Assembly: GCF_018987265.1 (NCBI RefSeq)
Contig: NZ_CP076853.1
Coordinates: forward strand, 3,313,501 to 3,377,500
DNA from: Rhizobium sp. WYJ-E13
GTDB lineage: Bacteria; Pseudomonadota; Alphaproteobacteria; Rhizobiales; Rhizobiaceae
Length of the DNA stretch: 64,000 bases
Direction: 5' to 3'
Part shown: piece by piece, positions 50,112 through 59,570 of the stretch
Layout: each line of letters begins with the position of its first letter
Position numbering within the stretch: position 1 is the stretch's first letter
Translations under genes and position numbers: made by a program
The notes under the pieces: model-generated
Database searches by the model: none
Seen by the model: only the letters and a program-made list of their open reading frames with translations
Told to the model about the DNA's origin: nothing

Positions 50112-50123
50112 GTCGTCCTCCTG

Positions 50124-51377
50124 TCAGTGCGCGACGGCGGCAGCTGCCGCCTCGTCGATCAGCCGGCCGGATCGGAAGCGCTCCAGCGTCAGCCCGGCAT
50201 TGAACTTGTGCGGCTCGTCGCGGGCGATCAGGTGGGCGAAGAGATTGGCCGAACCCGGCGTCGCCTTGAAGCCGCCAGTACCCCAGCCGCAATTGACGTA
50301 AAGCCCCGGAACGGGCGTCTTCGACTGGATGGCCGAACGATCCGGCGTGTTGTCGACGATACCGCCCCATTGGCGCATCATCTTCACGCGGCGGAACATC
50401 GGGAAGAGTTCGCAGATTGCATCCAGCGTATGCGTGATGATCTGCAGGCCGCCGGTCTGGGAGTAGGAATTATACTGATCCGTGCCAGCGCCGATGACGA
50501 GTTCGCCCTTGTCGGACTGCGAGATATAGGCATGCACCGTGTTCGACATCACGACGCAAGGGAAGATCGGTTTGAGCGGCTCGGAAACCAGCGCCTGCAG
50601 CGGGCTCGATTGCAGCGGCACGCGCACGTCCGCCATCTTCATGACCGTTGTCGTGTGACCGGCGGCCGAAACGCCGACCTTCTTTGCGCCGATGAAGCCC
50701 CTGTTGGTCTCGACACCGGTCACGCGTCCGTCCGGACCGCGGCGGATGCCGGTGACTTCGCAATTCTGTATGATGTGGACGCCACGATCGGACGCCGCAC
50801 GCGCATAACCCCAGGCAACGGCATCGTGACGTGCCGTACCGCCGCGACGCTGCAGGGCTGCACCGTTGATCGGATAGCGCGCCGTCGCCGAAATATCGAG
50901 CGGCGGGCAATAGGCCTTGGCCTGCTCCGGCGTCAACCATTCATTGTCGATACCGTAAAGCCGGTTGGCATGGATATGCCGCTTGAAACTCTGCATGTCG
51001 TGCACATTGTGCGACAGCATCATGACGCCACGCGGCGAATACATGACATTATAGTTGAGCTCCTGCGACAGCCCTTCCCAGAGCTTCATCGAGTGCTCGT
51101 AGATATGCATGCTCTCTTCATAGAGATAGTTGGAGCGAATGATCGTGGTGTTGCGGCCGGTATTGCCGCCGCCGAGCCAGCCCTTTTCCAGCACCGCCAC
51201 ATTGCTGATGCCATGCTCTTTGGCGAGATAGTAGGCCGCGCCCAGCCCGTGGCCGCCGCCGCCGATGATGATGACGTCATATTCGGGTCGCGGCTCCGGC
51301 GAGGTCCACTGCTTTTCCCAGCCCCTGTGCCCGCGCAGAGCCTCCCGCGCTACGGCAAAAACCGAATATTTCCGCAT
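50124..51377 (-). CDS. soxB: Sarcosine oxidase, beta subunit
   Basis: A 417-residue DAO-family flavoprotein subunit. The FAD dinucleotide motif is VIIIGGGGHGLGAAYYLA (residues about 34-51). The loop NTTIIRSNYLYEES and the C-terminal VNCGWGTGGFKATPGSA are family hallmarks; the covalent flavin histidine lies in the central part. It is the first gene of soxBDAG. The 240 bases between it and the divergent FecR-domain gene should contain both promoters. I see no glyA, purU or folD next to it, which often accompany the operon. Confidence 0.95.
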   Translation of the reverse strand: MRKYSVFAVAREALRGHRGWEKQWTSPEPRPEYDVIIIGGGGHGLGAAYYLAKEHGISNVAVLEKGWLGGGNTGRNTTIIRSNYLYEESMHIYEHSMKLWEGLSQELNYNVMYSPRGVMMLSHNVHDMQSFKRHIHANRLYGIDNEWLTPEQAKAYCPPLDISATARYPINGAALQRRGGTARHDAVAWGYARAASDRGVHIIQNCEVTGIRRGPDGRVTGVETNRGFIGAKKVGVSAAGHTTTVMKMADVRVPLQSSPLQALVSEPLKPIFPCVVMSNTVHAYISQSDKGELVIGAGTDQYNSYSQTGGLQIITHTLDAICELFPMFRRVKMMRQWGGIVDNTPDRSAIQSKTPVPGLYVNCGWGTGGFKATPGSANLFAHLIARDEPHKFNAGLTLERFRSGRLIDEAAAAAVAH

Positions 51378-51617
51378 CCGCCATCATCTCCTTCAGGCAA
51401 AAGCTGTTCGTCGTGGCCATACAAATCGCAAATCGAATTGCGGCACAACGGTTCTTTTGCGACGTGAAAGAGCTCTTGTTTTGACACGACGACAGCTGCA
51501 CCGCCTCCATTTGTGGCCGTCTCCCTTCGCAAAAGCGGCATAACCCTTTTCTCACCCAACAGGGCAGGCAGAAGCGACCGACTGCAAATGCTAATGTTCC
51601 GATATGTGGAGTGTCAC

Positions 51618-52769
51618 ATGTTGGGTTTGCGTAGCAAAGGGATCGCGGGCTTCTGCCTCGCGCTGTTGAGCGCATGGCCTGCGCTTGCCGCAGAGCCCGT
51701 CGGCCAGGCAACCCTCATCAAAACCGAAGTAAGCGGACAGGCCGGTCCGATCATCGTCAATGACGAGGTCCATCGCAACGAGCGTATCCGCACCTCCCAA
51801 TCGGGGCTCGGCCAGTTCGTCTTCCGCGACGGCACCAAGCTTGCCGTCGGGTGGGGCTCGTCCGTTGTCATAGACAAATATGTTTACGACGATTCCGACT
51901 CCGTCAAACGCCTCTCCATCAAGGCGGCCAAGGGCACGTTCCGCTGGGTCAGCGGCAACTCGAAATCCTCGGCTTACCAGATCCAGACGCCGGCGGGCAC
52001 GATCGGCGTGCGCGGCACCGCTTTCGATTTCTATGTCGGCCCTGACGGTACGACTGCCGTGGTGTTGCTGAACGGTGCGGCCAGCTTCTGCGGCCCGGGC
52101 GGCTGCCGGCAATTGCAGCAGCGTTGCGATTGCGTCATTGCGCGGCCGAACGGCAACATGACGGATGCGCAACCCGTCAACCGCGCCGTGCTGCAGCGAC
52201 TGGGCAACCAGCGCGCCCTTCCCTTCCTTTCCGGCAATCAGAGTCTATCAGGCGGCCTTGGCCTGCTTGGCGGCTGCCGGATGGCCTCGGTTGAGCCCGA
52301 GCGCAAAGACCGGCTTCGCCAGGAACCCCGGCCACGGGATCCGGATCCCCCACCCCAGCATCAACAGCAGAAGCCGGATGATCCGCCGAAGCAGCGGCCG
52401 GAAAAACCGCATCACGATAAGCCGCATCATGACAAACCCCACCATGACAAACCAGGGGACGGCTGGCACGACAAACACGACAAGCATGGCTGGAAGAATA
52501 AGGACGATAGAGGCGATCACGGAAGGCCGGACCGGCACGACGGGTCCAATCGTGCGGACAGACATGGCGCGTCTGACAGGCCAAGCCGTACGGAAAGGGC
52601 AGATAACCATCAGGACCAGCCGAGCAGACAGGAAAGAGGCGGTGGTGAAAACCAGACCGCCGGCAACGACCAGGGCACGGGAAGAGATCGGGATCGCGAC
52701 CACCGTGGCCATGACCGGAATCACGGCTGGGGCGGAAACGGGAGCAGGGACTGGAATCGCAATCGCTGA
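51618..52769 (+). CDS. FecR-domain protein with His/Asp/Lys-rich tail
   Basis: A 383-residue exported protein. After a signal peptide (about 1-24, GFCLALLSAWPALA) comes a FecR domain (about 30-150) with IRTSQSGLGQFVFRDGTKLAVG and TPAGTIGVRGTAFDFYVG. Cysteines in SFCGPGGCRQ and QQRCDCV follow. From about residue 230 to the end the protein is low-complexity, very rich in His, Asp, Lys, Arg, Gly, Pro and Asn, with three KPHHD repeats. I set the start at the ATG giving MLGLRSKGIAG, with GGAG upstream, because the longer frame adds 35 residues before a second signal-like stretch. It converges with the CHASE2 cyclase gene; FecR and CHASE2-cyclase genes often travel together. Metal binding by the tail is a guess. 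Confidence 0.82.
   Translation: MLGLRSKGIAGFCLALLSAWPALAAEPVGQATLIKTEVSGQAGPIIVNDEVHRNERIRTSQSGLGQFVFRDGTKLAVGWGSSVVIDKYVYDDSDSVKRLSIKAAKGTFRWVSGNSKSSAYQIQTPAGTIGVRGTAFDFYVGPDGTTAVVLLNGAASFCGPGGCRQLQQRCDCVIARPNGNMTDAQPVNRAVLQRLGNQRALPFLSGNQSLSGGLGLLGGCRMASVEPERKDRLRQEPRPRDPDPPPQHQQQKPDDPPKQRPEKPHHDKPHHDKPHHDKPGDGWHDKHDKHGWKNKDDRGDHGRPDRHDGSNRADRHGASDRPSRTERADNHQDQPSRQERGGGENQTAGNDQGTGRDRDRDHRGHDRNHGWGGNGSRDWNRNR
52404..52448 (+). repeat. Three tandem 15-base repeats encoding KPHHD
   Basis: Codons 52404-52418, 52419-52433 and 52434-52448 each encode Lys-Pro-His-His-Asp, with synonymous differences (AAA/AAG, CCG/CCC, CAC/CAT, GAT/GAC). A further Lys-Pro follows. The repeat lies in the low-complexity tail of the FecR-domain protein; the synonymous drift suggests selection on the peptide or an old duplication. 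Confidence 0.9.
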
Positions 52770-52773
52770 CTGA

Positions 52774-54945
52774 TTATTCAACGGCCTGGTTTTCCGGCAG
52801 ATCGATTTCCTCCCGGAAATGATCATTCCTGCCCGATATCCGCTCGTAGAATTCGGTGAGACCGGGCAAGACCTGTACTCCGGCGAGCTTTGCCGCACCG
52901 ATCAGCTTGCGGCTGTTCCTCGAGCGCACACGCAAGGCACTCATCACGTCTTCATGGACGAGATGCAGGGCACCAAATTCCGGCGAGGTGGCGACCTTCT
53001 CGTCGCCGATCACGGCAAAGATCTGCGTTCGGCTGCTCTTTCCCTTGAGCGGAATGGCTCCCGCCTCCAAGAGCGCCGCGCCGCTCTGTGCCCGCGCCGT
53101 GCTGTCGGAGATCAGGATATCGAAACCGACGTCCTTGCAGCAGGATTCGATGCGCGCCGCGACATTCACGGCGTCACCAACCGCCGAATAGTTGAAGCGC
53201 GTCTTTGCGCCCATATTTCCGACACAGGCAAGGCCGGTATGGATGCCGATGCCGATCCTGACCTGCTGAGCGCTGCCGAAACCGAAGGCGTCACGCGCAT
53301 TGAGCTCGGCTAACGTCTCACGCATGGCAAGCGCCGCTCGCAGCGCTTTTGTTCCATGATCCGAAACATCGACCGGTGCATTCCAGAACGCCATGATGGA
53401 ATCGCCGATGAATTTATCGAGCGTTCCCTCGTTCCCGACAACATGACGGCTCAGCGCATCGAGCAGCGTATTGAGAAACTGGACGACGGCGGTCGGCGTC
53501 AGCCTTTCACTGATTTCGGTGAAATTGCGCACATCGACGAACATCATGGTGAGCTCTCGCTCGTCCCCGCCAAGCTTCAGCGCATCGGGCGTATGCTCGA
53601 TCCTGTGGAGGAGCGAAGGCGAGAGGTAATGGCCGAAGGCGCGCCGCACCTCCCGTCGCTCCCTGTCGATGACGAGGATGCGGAACGATGTTGCTGCAAA
53701 ATGCGTGATGGAGCCGCTGACGATCGGCGCCAACGGATCGAACAGCAGACCGGTATAGAGAAAGCAGAACCACGAAGCGGCAAGCGCCATCGCGGTGATC
53801 GCCAGGCCGCAGACCAAAGCCACGGCCGGACTGACGAAGGTTGTGACAAGAACAAGCAGGAAACCGAGCACGGCAATGGAGAGAATCTCCAGCCCGTCGG
53901 CCCAGTCCGGCCGTGACAGGTAGCGGCCCGAGAGGATCTGCTCGACCGTCTGTGCCTGTAGCGAAACACCGGGCACATTTTCTCCGAGCGCGGTGGTGCG
54001 GATATCCTGCAGTCCGACCGCCGACGTGCCGATGAAGATGATGCTGCCTTCGATCTGAGCAGCAACATCAGGGGCCGCTCCGCCGGCAGCAAGGACCTTT
54101 CGGGCCGAGATATAACGTTCCGCCCGGTTCGGCGTCACATAAAGCCAGATCTCTCCGGCAGCCGTCAGCGGGACGATGAAATCACCAATCTTCGCCGAGG
54201 TGATGATCCCTGCCCGGTCTGGCGCGCCGGCCAGCACATAGGTCGAAGCACTCTGCGCTACCCGCAACGCTTCGATCGCAAGATTGGGATAAAACTGCTC
54301 GCCATCGCTGAGGAACAACGGCACTGCGCGGACCACCGATGAGGGGCTGCCGGGATTGAGACTGACATGGCCAAGCCCCGCGGCATTCGCTTCCAGCCTC
54401 GGCCGGAGCGGCGTGGAAGCGTTAAGATGCGGAGGTGCGGCTAGCGGACTTTCGCCGGTAAAGGCAAAGCCGGCTTTTACCGGCGGCTTGTAATTGCCCT
54501 CGTTGGAAAGCCCGAAGCCCAGAACGACAGGCTTTCCTTCGATCGATTGCGCGAATATCTCGTCATTGTCGGGCAATTGCGCCGCGAGCGATGGATCGAC
54601 GCCCTCCACCTCCTGGATGACATTGCGCGGCGACATTCGGTCGGGCTCGGCGAAGATGACGTCGAAGGCGATGGCCGCCGCTCCCATGTCGGAGAGACGC
54701 TCGACCAGCGTTGCCAGCCTGTCGCGCGGCCAGGGCCACTGGCCGAACTCCCGCAGGGAAGCCTCGTCGATATCGACCACCCGGACCGGCATCGCTGCGA
54801 AACTGCGCGGCACGAGGCGCTGATACTCATCGAAGGTAACGTCGCGGATCTGCTTCAGCACCGGCGGATCGCTTGCCCGGAACATCGTAAGCGCGGCCAC
54901 GATGATCAGGCCGATCAGCACACCGATCTGCTGCAAGCGCGTCAT
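52774..54945 (-). CDS. CHASE2-domain class III adenylate/guanylate cyclase
   Basis: A 723-residue membrane signalling enzyme. An N-terminal helix (about 6-22) leads into a large extracytoplasmic CHASE2 sensor domain (to about residue 335; VRVVDIDEASLREFGQWPWPRD is the classic opening), then three closely spaced helices (about 345-425) and a class III cyclase domain (about 460-650). The cyclase has metal-binding Asp residues in LTMMFVDVRNFTEIS and LDKFIGDSIMAFWNAP, and GIGIHTGLACVGNMG; whether it makes cAMP or cGMP is not decided by sequence. Its 3' end is five bases from the convergent FecR-domain gene. CHASE2 and FecR genes commonly occur together (knowledge of the family). Confidence 0.93.
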   Translation of the reverse strand: MTRLQQIGVLIGLIIVAALTMFRASDPPVLKQIRDVTFDEYQRLVPRSFAAMPVRVVDIDEASLREFGQWPWPRDRLATLVERLSDMGAAAIAFDVIFAEPDRMSPRNVIQEVEGVDPSLAAQLPDNDEIFAQSIEGKPVVLGFGLSNEGNYKPPVKAGFAFTGESPLAAPPHLNASTPLRPRLEANAAGLGHVSLNPGSPSSVVRAVPLFLSDGEQFYPNLAIEALRVAQSASTYVLAGAPDRAGIITSAKIGDFIVPLTAAGEIWLYVTPNRAERYISARKVLAAGGAAPDVAAQIEGSIIFIGTSAVGLQDIRTTALGENVPGVSLQAQTVEQILSGRYLSRPDWADGLEILSIAVLGFLLVLVTTFVSPAVALVCGLAITAMALAASWFCFLYTGLLFDPLAPIVSGSITHFAATSFRILVIDRERREVRRAFGHYLSPSLLHRIEHTPDALKLGGDERELTMMFVDVRNFTEISERLTPTAVVQFLNTLLDALSRHVVGNEGTLDKFIGDSIMAFWNAPVDVSDHGTKALRAALAMRETLAELNARDAFGFGSAQQVRIGIGIHTGLACVGNMGAKTRFNYSAVGDAVNVAARIESCCKDVGFDILISDSTARAQSGAALLEAGAIPLKGKSSRTQIFAVIGDEKVATSPEFGALHLVHEDVMSALRVRSRNSRKLIGAAKLAGVQVLPGLTEFYERISGRNDHFREEIDLPENQAVE

Positions 54946-55232
54946 GTTTTGCCCGACCTCCCCGCCGCAGGCAGGCTACGCCTGTTCGACGTCAAAGACC
55001 ATTCGCTCATGCGCACAAGCTGAAAAACAAACAGACGGCAATGCAGAATCCGCCCATCGGCACTGGCTCAGTATTTTCGCTGAGATGTAACGGCAACACA
55101 GCGTGGAATTACTTCCAGATTTGGTCCTCGCTTTCAGCCCGACCTTCAAGCGTCGGCCTTGCCGCGCACGCGACGAAATGTTTCTGTGTCTCAGGGGATT
55201 TAACAATGCGATTGATGTCGAGGGGATGAGCC

Positions 55233-56861
55233 ATGGCAGATCCGCAAGGAGAGACCACGGCAAGAACTGCCGAAGATTCGGCTTTCAGCGCGCGCAGAAG
55301 CGGCTACTGGCTGATCGTCGTCGTGCTGGCGATGCTTGCCGGACTGCCGCTCGCTGTCTGGCTTGATATCAGCGACCTCTCCGAAAGCGCCCTGCGCCGG
55401 CAGGCGCGGGACATGAGCTCGCTCGTCACAAGCATCCGCTCCTATTATTCGGCCAATGTCGTCGGCCGGGTGCTTGCTGCCCATCAGGCAGGTGACGTCA
55501 GCGGCACCGTCGTCTCCCACAACTATGCCAATATTCCAGGCGCCATTCCGCTGCCGGCGACGCTTTCGCTGGAACTCGGCGACGTCATCAAGGAGCAGCA
55601 GGCCAATATTACCTATCGCTTCCTCTCCGACCTGCCCTTCAAGAACCGTGCGCCTCACGATCTCGATAGTTTCGAAAAGGCGTCGCTCACGACTCTGCGC
55701 ACCAATTCTGGCCAGACGTTGACGGATCTCACCCGCGTCGGATTTACCGATACCCTGCGGCTCATCACACCTGTCGTCATGGGTCAGGCCTGTGTAGCCT
55801 GCCACAATACCCATCCTGAAAGCCCGAAGAAAGACTGGAAGGTGGGCGATGTGCGCGGCATCCAGGAAGTCATCATCCGTCAGCCCTATGCGAGCAATAT
55901 TCTCGCCTTCAAATATCTGCTCTGCTACTTCTTCTTCGTCGCCATCATCGGCATCAGCTTCATCGTCCTGCAGCGTCAGCAGACGCGCGTCATCCATAGC
56001 GCCAACCGCGACCTTGAAGCCGCAAACGAATTCCTCGCCAGCGTTTCTCTCAAGATTTCCCGTTACCTGCCGCCGCAGATCTACAAGAGCATCTTCAGCG
56101 GCCAGAAGGATGTGGTCGTCCACACCGAGCGCAAGCGCCTGACGATCTTCTTCTCCGACATCAAGGATTTCACCGCGACGACAGAGCGCCTGCAGCCGGA
56201 AGCACTGACGGAGATGCTGAACGAATATCTGACCGAAATGTCCGCCATCGCACTTAACCACGGCGGCACGGTGGACAAGTTCATCGGCGATGCGATGCTG
56301 GTGTTCTTCGGCGATCCCGAGACCAAGGGGCCGGAGGAAGATGCCAAGGCATGCCTGCGCATGGCGGTGGACATGCAGCACCGGCTCGGTGAACTGAAGG
56401 ACAGATGGCGCAGGAACGGCACCGAGGAGCCCTTCGTGGTACGTATGGGGATCAACAGCGGTTACTGCAACGTCGGCAATTTCGGCAGCAACGACCGCAT
56501 GGACTATACGATCATCGGCGCCGAAGCGAACCTCGCCGCCCGCCTTCAATCGATCGCCCAGGGCGGCGAAATCGTCATCAGCTACGAAACCTATGCGCTG
56601 GTGAAGGATATCGTCGACGCCCATCCCCTGCCGCCGATCACCATGAAGGGGATCCAGCGGGAGATCGTACCTTACGCCGTGGACGGGCTGATGCTCGGCA
56701 CCAATCAGAAGAGCCGCGTTCTGAGCGAACATCTGGCCGGCCTGGACCTGCATCTGGACATGGCCCGGCTTGAGCCCGCCGACCGTTCCCGCGTGATAGC
56801 CGCGCTGAAGGAAGCGATCGCCGCGCTCGACGAAACCAAGCCCGAGACGGCGCGTTCCTAG
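55233..56861 (+). CDS. Class III cyclase with DUF3365-like sensor domain containing CXXCH
   Basis: A 542-residue membrane cyclase. Two transmembrane helices (about 26-44 and 226-246) frame a periplasmic domain resembling DUF3365/Tll0287 sensors. That domain contains CVACH (Cys187, Cys190, His191), the covalent heme c motif, so the receptor may be a heme-based redox or gas sensor. The cytoplasmic class III cyclase domain starts near residue 290: [18 protein letters not shown] and [17 protein letters not shown] carry the metal-binding Asp residues, and [16 protein letters not shown] follows. It starts at ATG with GAGGGG upstream and is divergent from the CHASE2 cyclase. Nucleotide product and heme binding are predicted only. 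Confidence 0.9.
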   Translation: MADPQGETTARTAEDSAFSARRSGYWLIVVVLAMLAGLPLAVWLDISDLSESALRRQARDMSSLVTSIRSYYSANVVGRVLAAHQAGDVSGTVVSHNYANIPGAIPLPATLSLELGDVIKEQQANITYRFLSDLPFKNRAPHDLDSFEKASLTTLRTNSGQTLTDLTRVGFTDTLRLITPVVMGQACVACHNTHPESPKKDWKVGDVRGIQEVIIRQPYASNILAFKYLLCYFFFVAIIGISFIVLQRQQTRVIHSANRDLEAANEFLASVSLKISRYLPPQIYKSIFSGQKDVVVHTERKRLTIFFSDIKDFTATTERLQPEALTEMLNEYLTEMSAIALNHGGTVDKFIGDAMLVFFGDPETKGPEEDAKACLRMAVDMQHRLGELKDRWRRNGTEEPFVVRMGINSGYCNVGNFGSNDRMDYTIIGAEANLAARLQSIAQGGEIVISYETYALVKDIVDAHPLPPITMKGIQREIVPYAVDGLMLGTNQKSRVLSEHLAGLDLHLDMARLEPADRSRVIAALKEAIAALDETKPETARS

Positions 56862-57040
56862 CGCCCTGTAATCATGGGCGGCATTTTTCCGCCCATTCGC
56901 ACATGCCGTCTGGACTTCACTCCCTCGATCTGCTATCCCGCTTCACCAATCGCAAGGCTGCGGCCGCGCGAACGTTATATTTTTGCCCCAGGCGCTGCGC
57001 CGCCTTCCGGCATCAACCAAACCAAAGGAACGTGATTCTC

Positions 57041-57256
57041 GTGCAGGTACTTGTCCGCGATAACAATGTTGACCAGGCTCTCCGCGCTCTCAAGAAGAAG
57101 ATGCAGCGCGAAGGCATTTTTCGCGAAATGAAGATGCGCGACTACTACGAGAAGCCGTCGCAGAAGCGTGCTCGCGAAAAGGCCGAGGCTGTTCGTCGTG
57201 TTCGCAAGCTGGCCCGCAAGCGCGCGCAGCGCGAAGGTCTGGTTGCAGCACGCTGA
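57041..57256 (+). CDS. rpsU: 30S ribosomal protein S21
   Basis: A 71-residue basic ribosomal protein. The start is GTG, giving [26 protein letters not shown] lies ten bases upstream. An in-frame GTG at 57032 would add three residues. [20 protein letters not shown] and the Arg/Lys-rich C-terminus ([12 protein letters not shown]) match S21 of rhizobia. A longer upstream frame beginning at 56903 is out of line with the family and is not used. A terminator follows. Confidence 0.97.
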   Translation: MQVLVRDNNVDQALRALKKKMQREGIFREMKMRDYYEKPSQKRAREKAEAVRRVRKLARKRAQREGLVAAR

Positions 57257-57297
57257 GGCGGTGCCGTCGTTTTTTCGACGTTTTCAGGTGCATGTGT

Positions 57298-57331
57298 GGC
57301 GGGGGCGATGAGTTTCGCCGCCGCCTTTTTT
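57298..57331 (+). terminator. Terminator of rpsU
   Basis: GGCGGGGGCGA pairs with TCGCCGCCGCC with one mismatch around a six-base loop, followed by six Ts. It lies about 40 bases past the rpsU stop. A smaller CGTCG-TTTTTT-CGACG hairpin precedes it. Confidence 0.85.
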
Positions 57332-57395
57332 AGTTTGCTGCTGAAGATTGCATATCCGCCTTGCCGGATATGATGCATGGGGAAAGCGAGCCCGA

Positions 57396-58262
57396 ATGGC
57401 TATAATAACCTTCAATCCGTCCCGCTCGTTGCGTTCGCAGAAATCGGTCTTATTTGCCTCTTTGGCTCTTATCGCCGCCCTTGGCCTTGCCGGTTGCGAA
57501 ACGACCAACACGTCTGATGCTGTGATCCGCATCGACAAGGCGCAGGGCTCGCAGGAAAACATCGCGTCGCTGACGGCCGTCATCAATGCCAATCCGCGCG
57601 ATCCGGAAGGCTATAATGTCCGCGGTTCCGCCTATGGTCGCGCCGGCGAGTTCCGCAAGGCGCTCGACGACTTCAATACCGCGCTGCAGATCAATCCGCG
57701 TTTCTTCCAGGCCTATGCCAACCGCGCGCTGGTTTACCGCAACATGGGTCAGCAGGCGCAGGCGATCGGCGATTACAATGCCGCGCTGCAGATCAATCAG
57801 AGCTATGACGTCGCCTATATCGGCCGCGGCAATGTCTACCGCATGGCCGGCCAGGACGATCAGGCCTTTAACGATTTCTCGAAAGCGATCCAGCTCGGCA
57901 CGACGGATGGCCGCGCCTACCACAACCGTGGCCTGATCTATCAGAAGCGCAATCAGCAGGATAAGGCGATCGACGACTTCTCGAAGGCGATCTCGCTCTC
58001 GCCGAACTCGCCCGAGCCCTATAATGGCCGCGGCATTTCCTATATCGCGCTGAACGACGACGACAACGCCTTCGCGGATTTCAACCACGCGATCGAACTG
58101 AATGGCAACCTCGCCGAATCCTGGGCAAACCAGGCTCTCGTCTACGAGCGCCGCGGCGAGAAGGATAAGGCAATCCGTTCCTACCGCCACGCTGTCGGCC
58201 TCGATCCGAAGTACCAGCCGGCCCGGGACGGCCTTGCCCGCGTCGGCGGCACGGCCGGCTAG
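57396..58262 (+). CDS. TPR lipoprotein (NlpI-like)
   Basis: A 288-residue periplasmic lipoprotein. The lipobox LAGC gives Cys34 as lipid anchor. From about residue 50 there are about seven tetratricopeptide repeats (for example NPRDPEGYNVRGSAYGRAGE and RAYHNRGLIYQKRNQQDKAI), which form a superhelix for protein binding. E. coli NlpI, a comparable TPR lipoprotein, regulates peptidoglycan hydrolases; a similar role is possible but unproven. The start is the ATG at 57396; the longer frame adds 16 unconvincing codons. An oxidoreductase gene follows after 18 bases, perhaps co-transcribed. Confidence 0.9.
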   Translation: MAIITFNPSRSLRSQKSVLFASLALIAALGLAGCETTNTSDAVIRIDKAQGSQENIASLTAVINANPRDPEGYNVRGSAYGRAGEFRKALDDFNTALQINPRFFQAYANRALVYRNMGQQAQAIGDYNAALQINQSYDVAYIGRGNVYRMAGQDDQAFNDFSKAIQLGTTDGRAYHNRGLIYQKRNQQDKAIDDFSKAISLSPNSPEPYNGRGISYIALNDDDNAFADFNHAIELNGNLAESWANQALVYERRGEKDKAIRSYRHAVGLDPKYQPARDGLARVGGTAG

Positions 58263-58280
58263 CAGAAACAGGAAGAGGTG

Positions 58281-59375
58281 ATGACGATGACAGCGAAACC
58301 GCATGTAATCGTCGTCGGCGCCGGCATCATTGGCGCCTCCATCGCCTGGCATCTCACACGCAAGGGTGCAGCAGTCACCATCATCGGCGAAGAACTCGGC
58401 GGCGTGGCGACACCTTGCTCTTTTGCCTGGATCAATGCGAGCTGGGGCAATCCTGAATTCTATTTCCATTTCCGCCGCAGGGCGATGGCCGAATGGAAGC
58501 GGCTGGCGCGGGAACTGCCCGGCCTGCCGCTTGCCTGGTGCGGCGGTCTCTGCTGGGATATGCCGCCGGCCGATCTCGAAGCCTATGCCGATGAGCATGG
58601 CCGTTGGGGCTACGGTATCACCCGGCTGAACCGGGAGGAAAGCGCGCTGCTCGAACCCGGCCTCGGCGAGTATCCGGATTTCGCCCTCCATGTCGCAGAA
58701 GAGGGCGCGGTCGAGCCCATTGCCGCCGCACGTTTGCTGCTTGCGGATGCCGAGGCGCATGGTGCGACGTTCGTTCATGCCACGGTCAACGGTCTGCTGC
58801 AGAGTGGCGGACGAATCATCGGGGTCGTCACGTCGGAAGGCATGCTCGAAGCCGATCATGTCGTGCTGGCCGCAGGCGCAGGCGCAGTTCCGATCGCTGC
58901 CTCGGCGGGAATAACATTGCCGCTCTCCACGCCGGCCGGCCTGATCGTGCACTCCCGTCCTGTCTCGAAACGCTTGAACGGCCTCGTCATGACACCGCGT
59001 CTGCATATGCGCCAGACAGCGGAGGGCCGAATCATCGCCGGCACGGATTTCGGTGGCGGCGACCCCGGCGAAGACCATCAGGCAAGCGCTGCGGAACTCT
59101 TCGCACGCGTGAAGGCGACGATCATAGACAATGGCGATTTGACGTTCGATTTCTTCACTATCGGCTATCGCCCGACACCGGCTGATGGTTTCCCCATCAT
59201 CGGAAATGCTGGCCTGCCGGGTCTTTATGCCGCGGTGATGCACTCCGGTGTCACACTTGCTCCGCTTGCAGGCCTGCTTGCCGCCGACGAGCTTCTGTCA
59301 GGCAAGAGTGACGAAAGCCTCATGCCCTTCCGGTTGCAGCGCTTCGCCGACGCAGAACAGTCGGCAAAAAATTGA
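58281..59375 (+). CDS. FAD-dependent oxidoreductase (DAO family)
   Basis: A 364-residue flavoprotein of the D-amino-acid oxidase/glycine oxidase family. The FAD motif VIVVGAGIIGASIAWHL is at the N-terminus. Other typical segments are the central ADHVVLAAGAGAVPIA and the C-terminal YRPTPADGFPIIGNAGLPG followed by HSGVTLAPLAG. The substrate is probably an amino acid or imino compound. Translation may start at ATG 58281 or 58287; GTG 58278 also fits the frame, and AGGAAGAGG lies just upstream. It comes 18 bases after the TPR lipoprotein gene and may belong to the same transcript. Confidence 0.9.
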   Translation: MTMTAKPHVIVVGAGIIGASIAWHLTRKGAAVTIIGEELGGVATPCSFAWINASWGNPEFYFHFRRRAMAEWKRLARELPGLPLAWCGGLCWDMPPADLEAYADEHGRWGYGITRLNREESALLEPGLGEYPDFALHVAEEGAVEPIAAARLLLADAEAHGATFVHATVNGLLQSGGRIIGVVTSEGMLEADHVVLAAGAGAVPIAASAGITLPLSTPAGLIVHSRPVSKRLNGLVMTPRLHMRQTAEGRIIAGTDFGGGDPGEDHQASAAELFARVKATIIDNGDLTFDFFTIGYRPTPADGFPIIGNAGLPGLYAAVMHSGVTLAPLAGLLAADELLSGKSDESLMPFRLQRFADAEQSAKN

Positions 59376-59570
59376 CGATTTTACACCTGACTATTTTAGT
59401 AGGTTGCAACCAAATGCCCTGCCCCCTAACATGGCCTTGCTTTAATAGCGGGCTATTGGGCGGTACGAATGTAAGGGGCGTTTGCGAGTGATGCGGATTC
59501 TTGCTTTCGTGACGGCAGGCGAAACCGTGCTTCCGCAACATCAAGCCCCGACAGACCGGGGGCGGCATCG

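Noticed and set aside
52404..52448. A CRISPR-like short tandem repeat
   Set aside because: The units are 15 bases, contiguous, without spacers, and in frame inside a coding region. They encode a KPHHD peptide repeat.
56903..57040. A longer rpsU reading frame
   Set aside because: S21 proteins start with (M/V)QVLVRDNN. The upstream extension is not conserved in the family.
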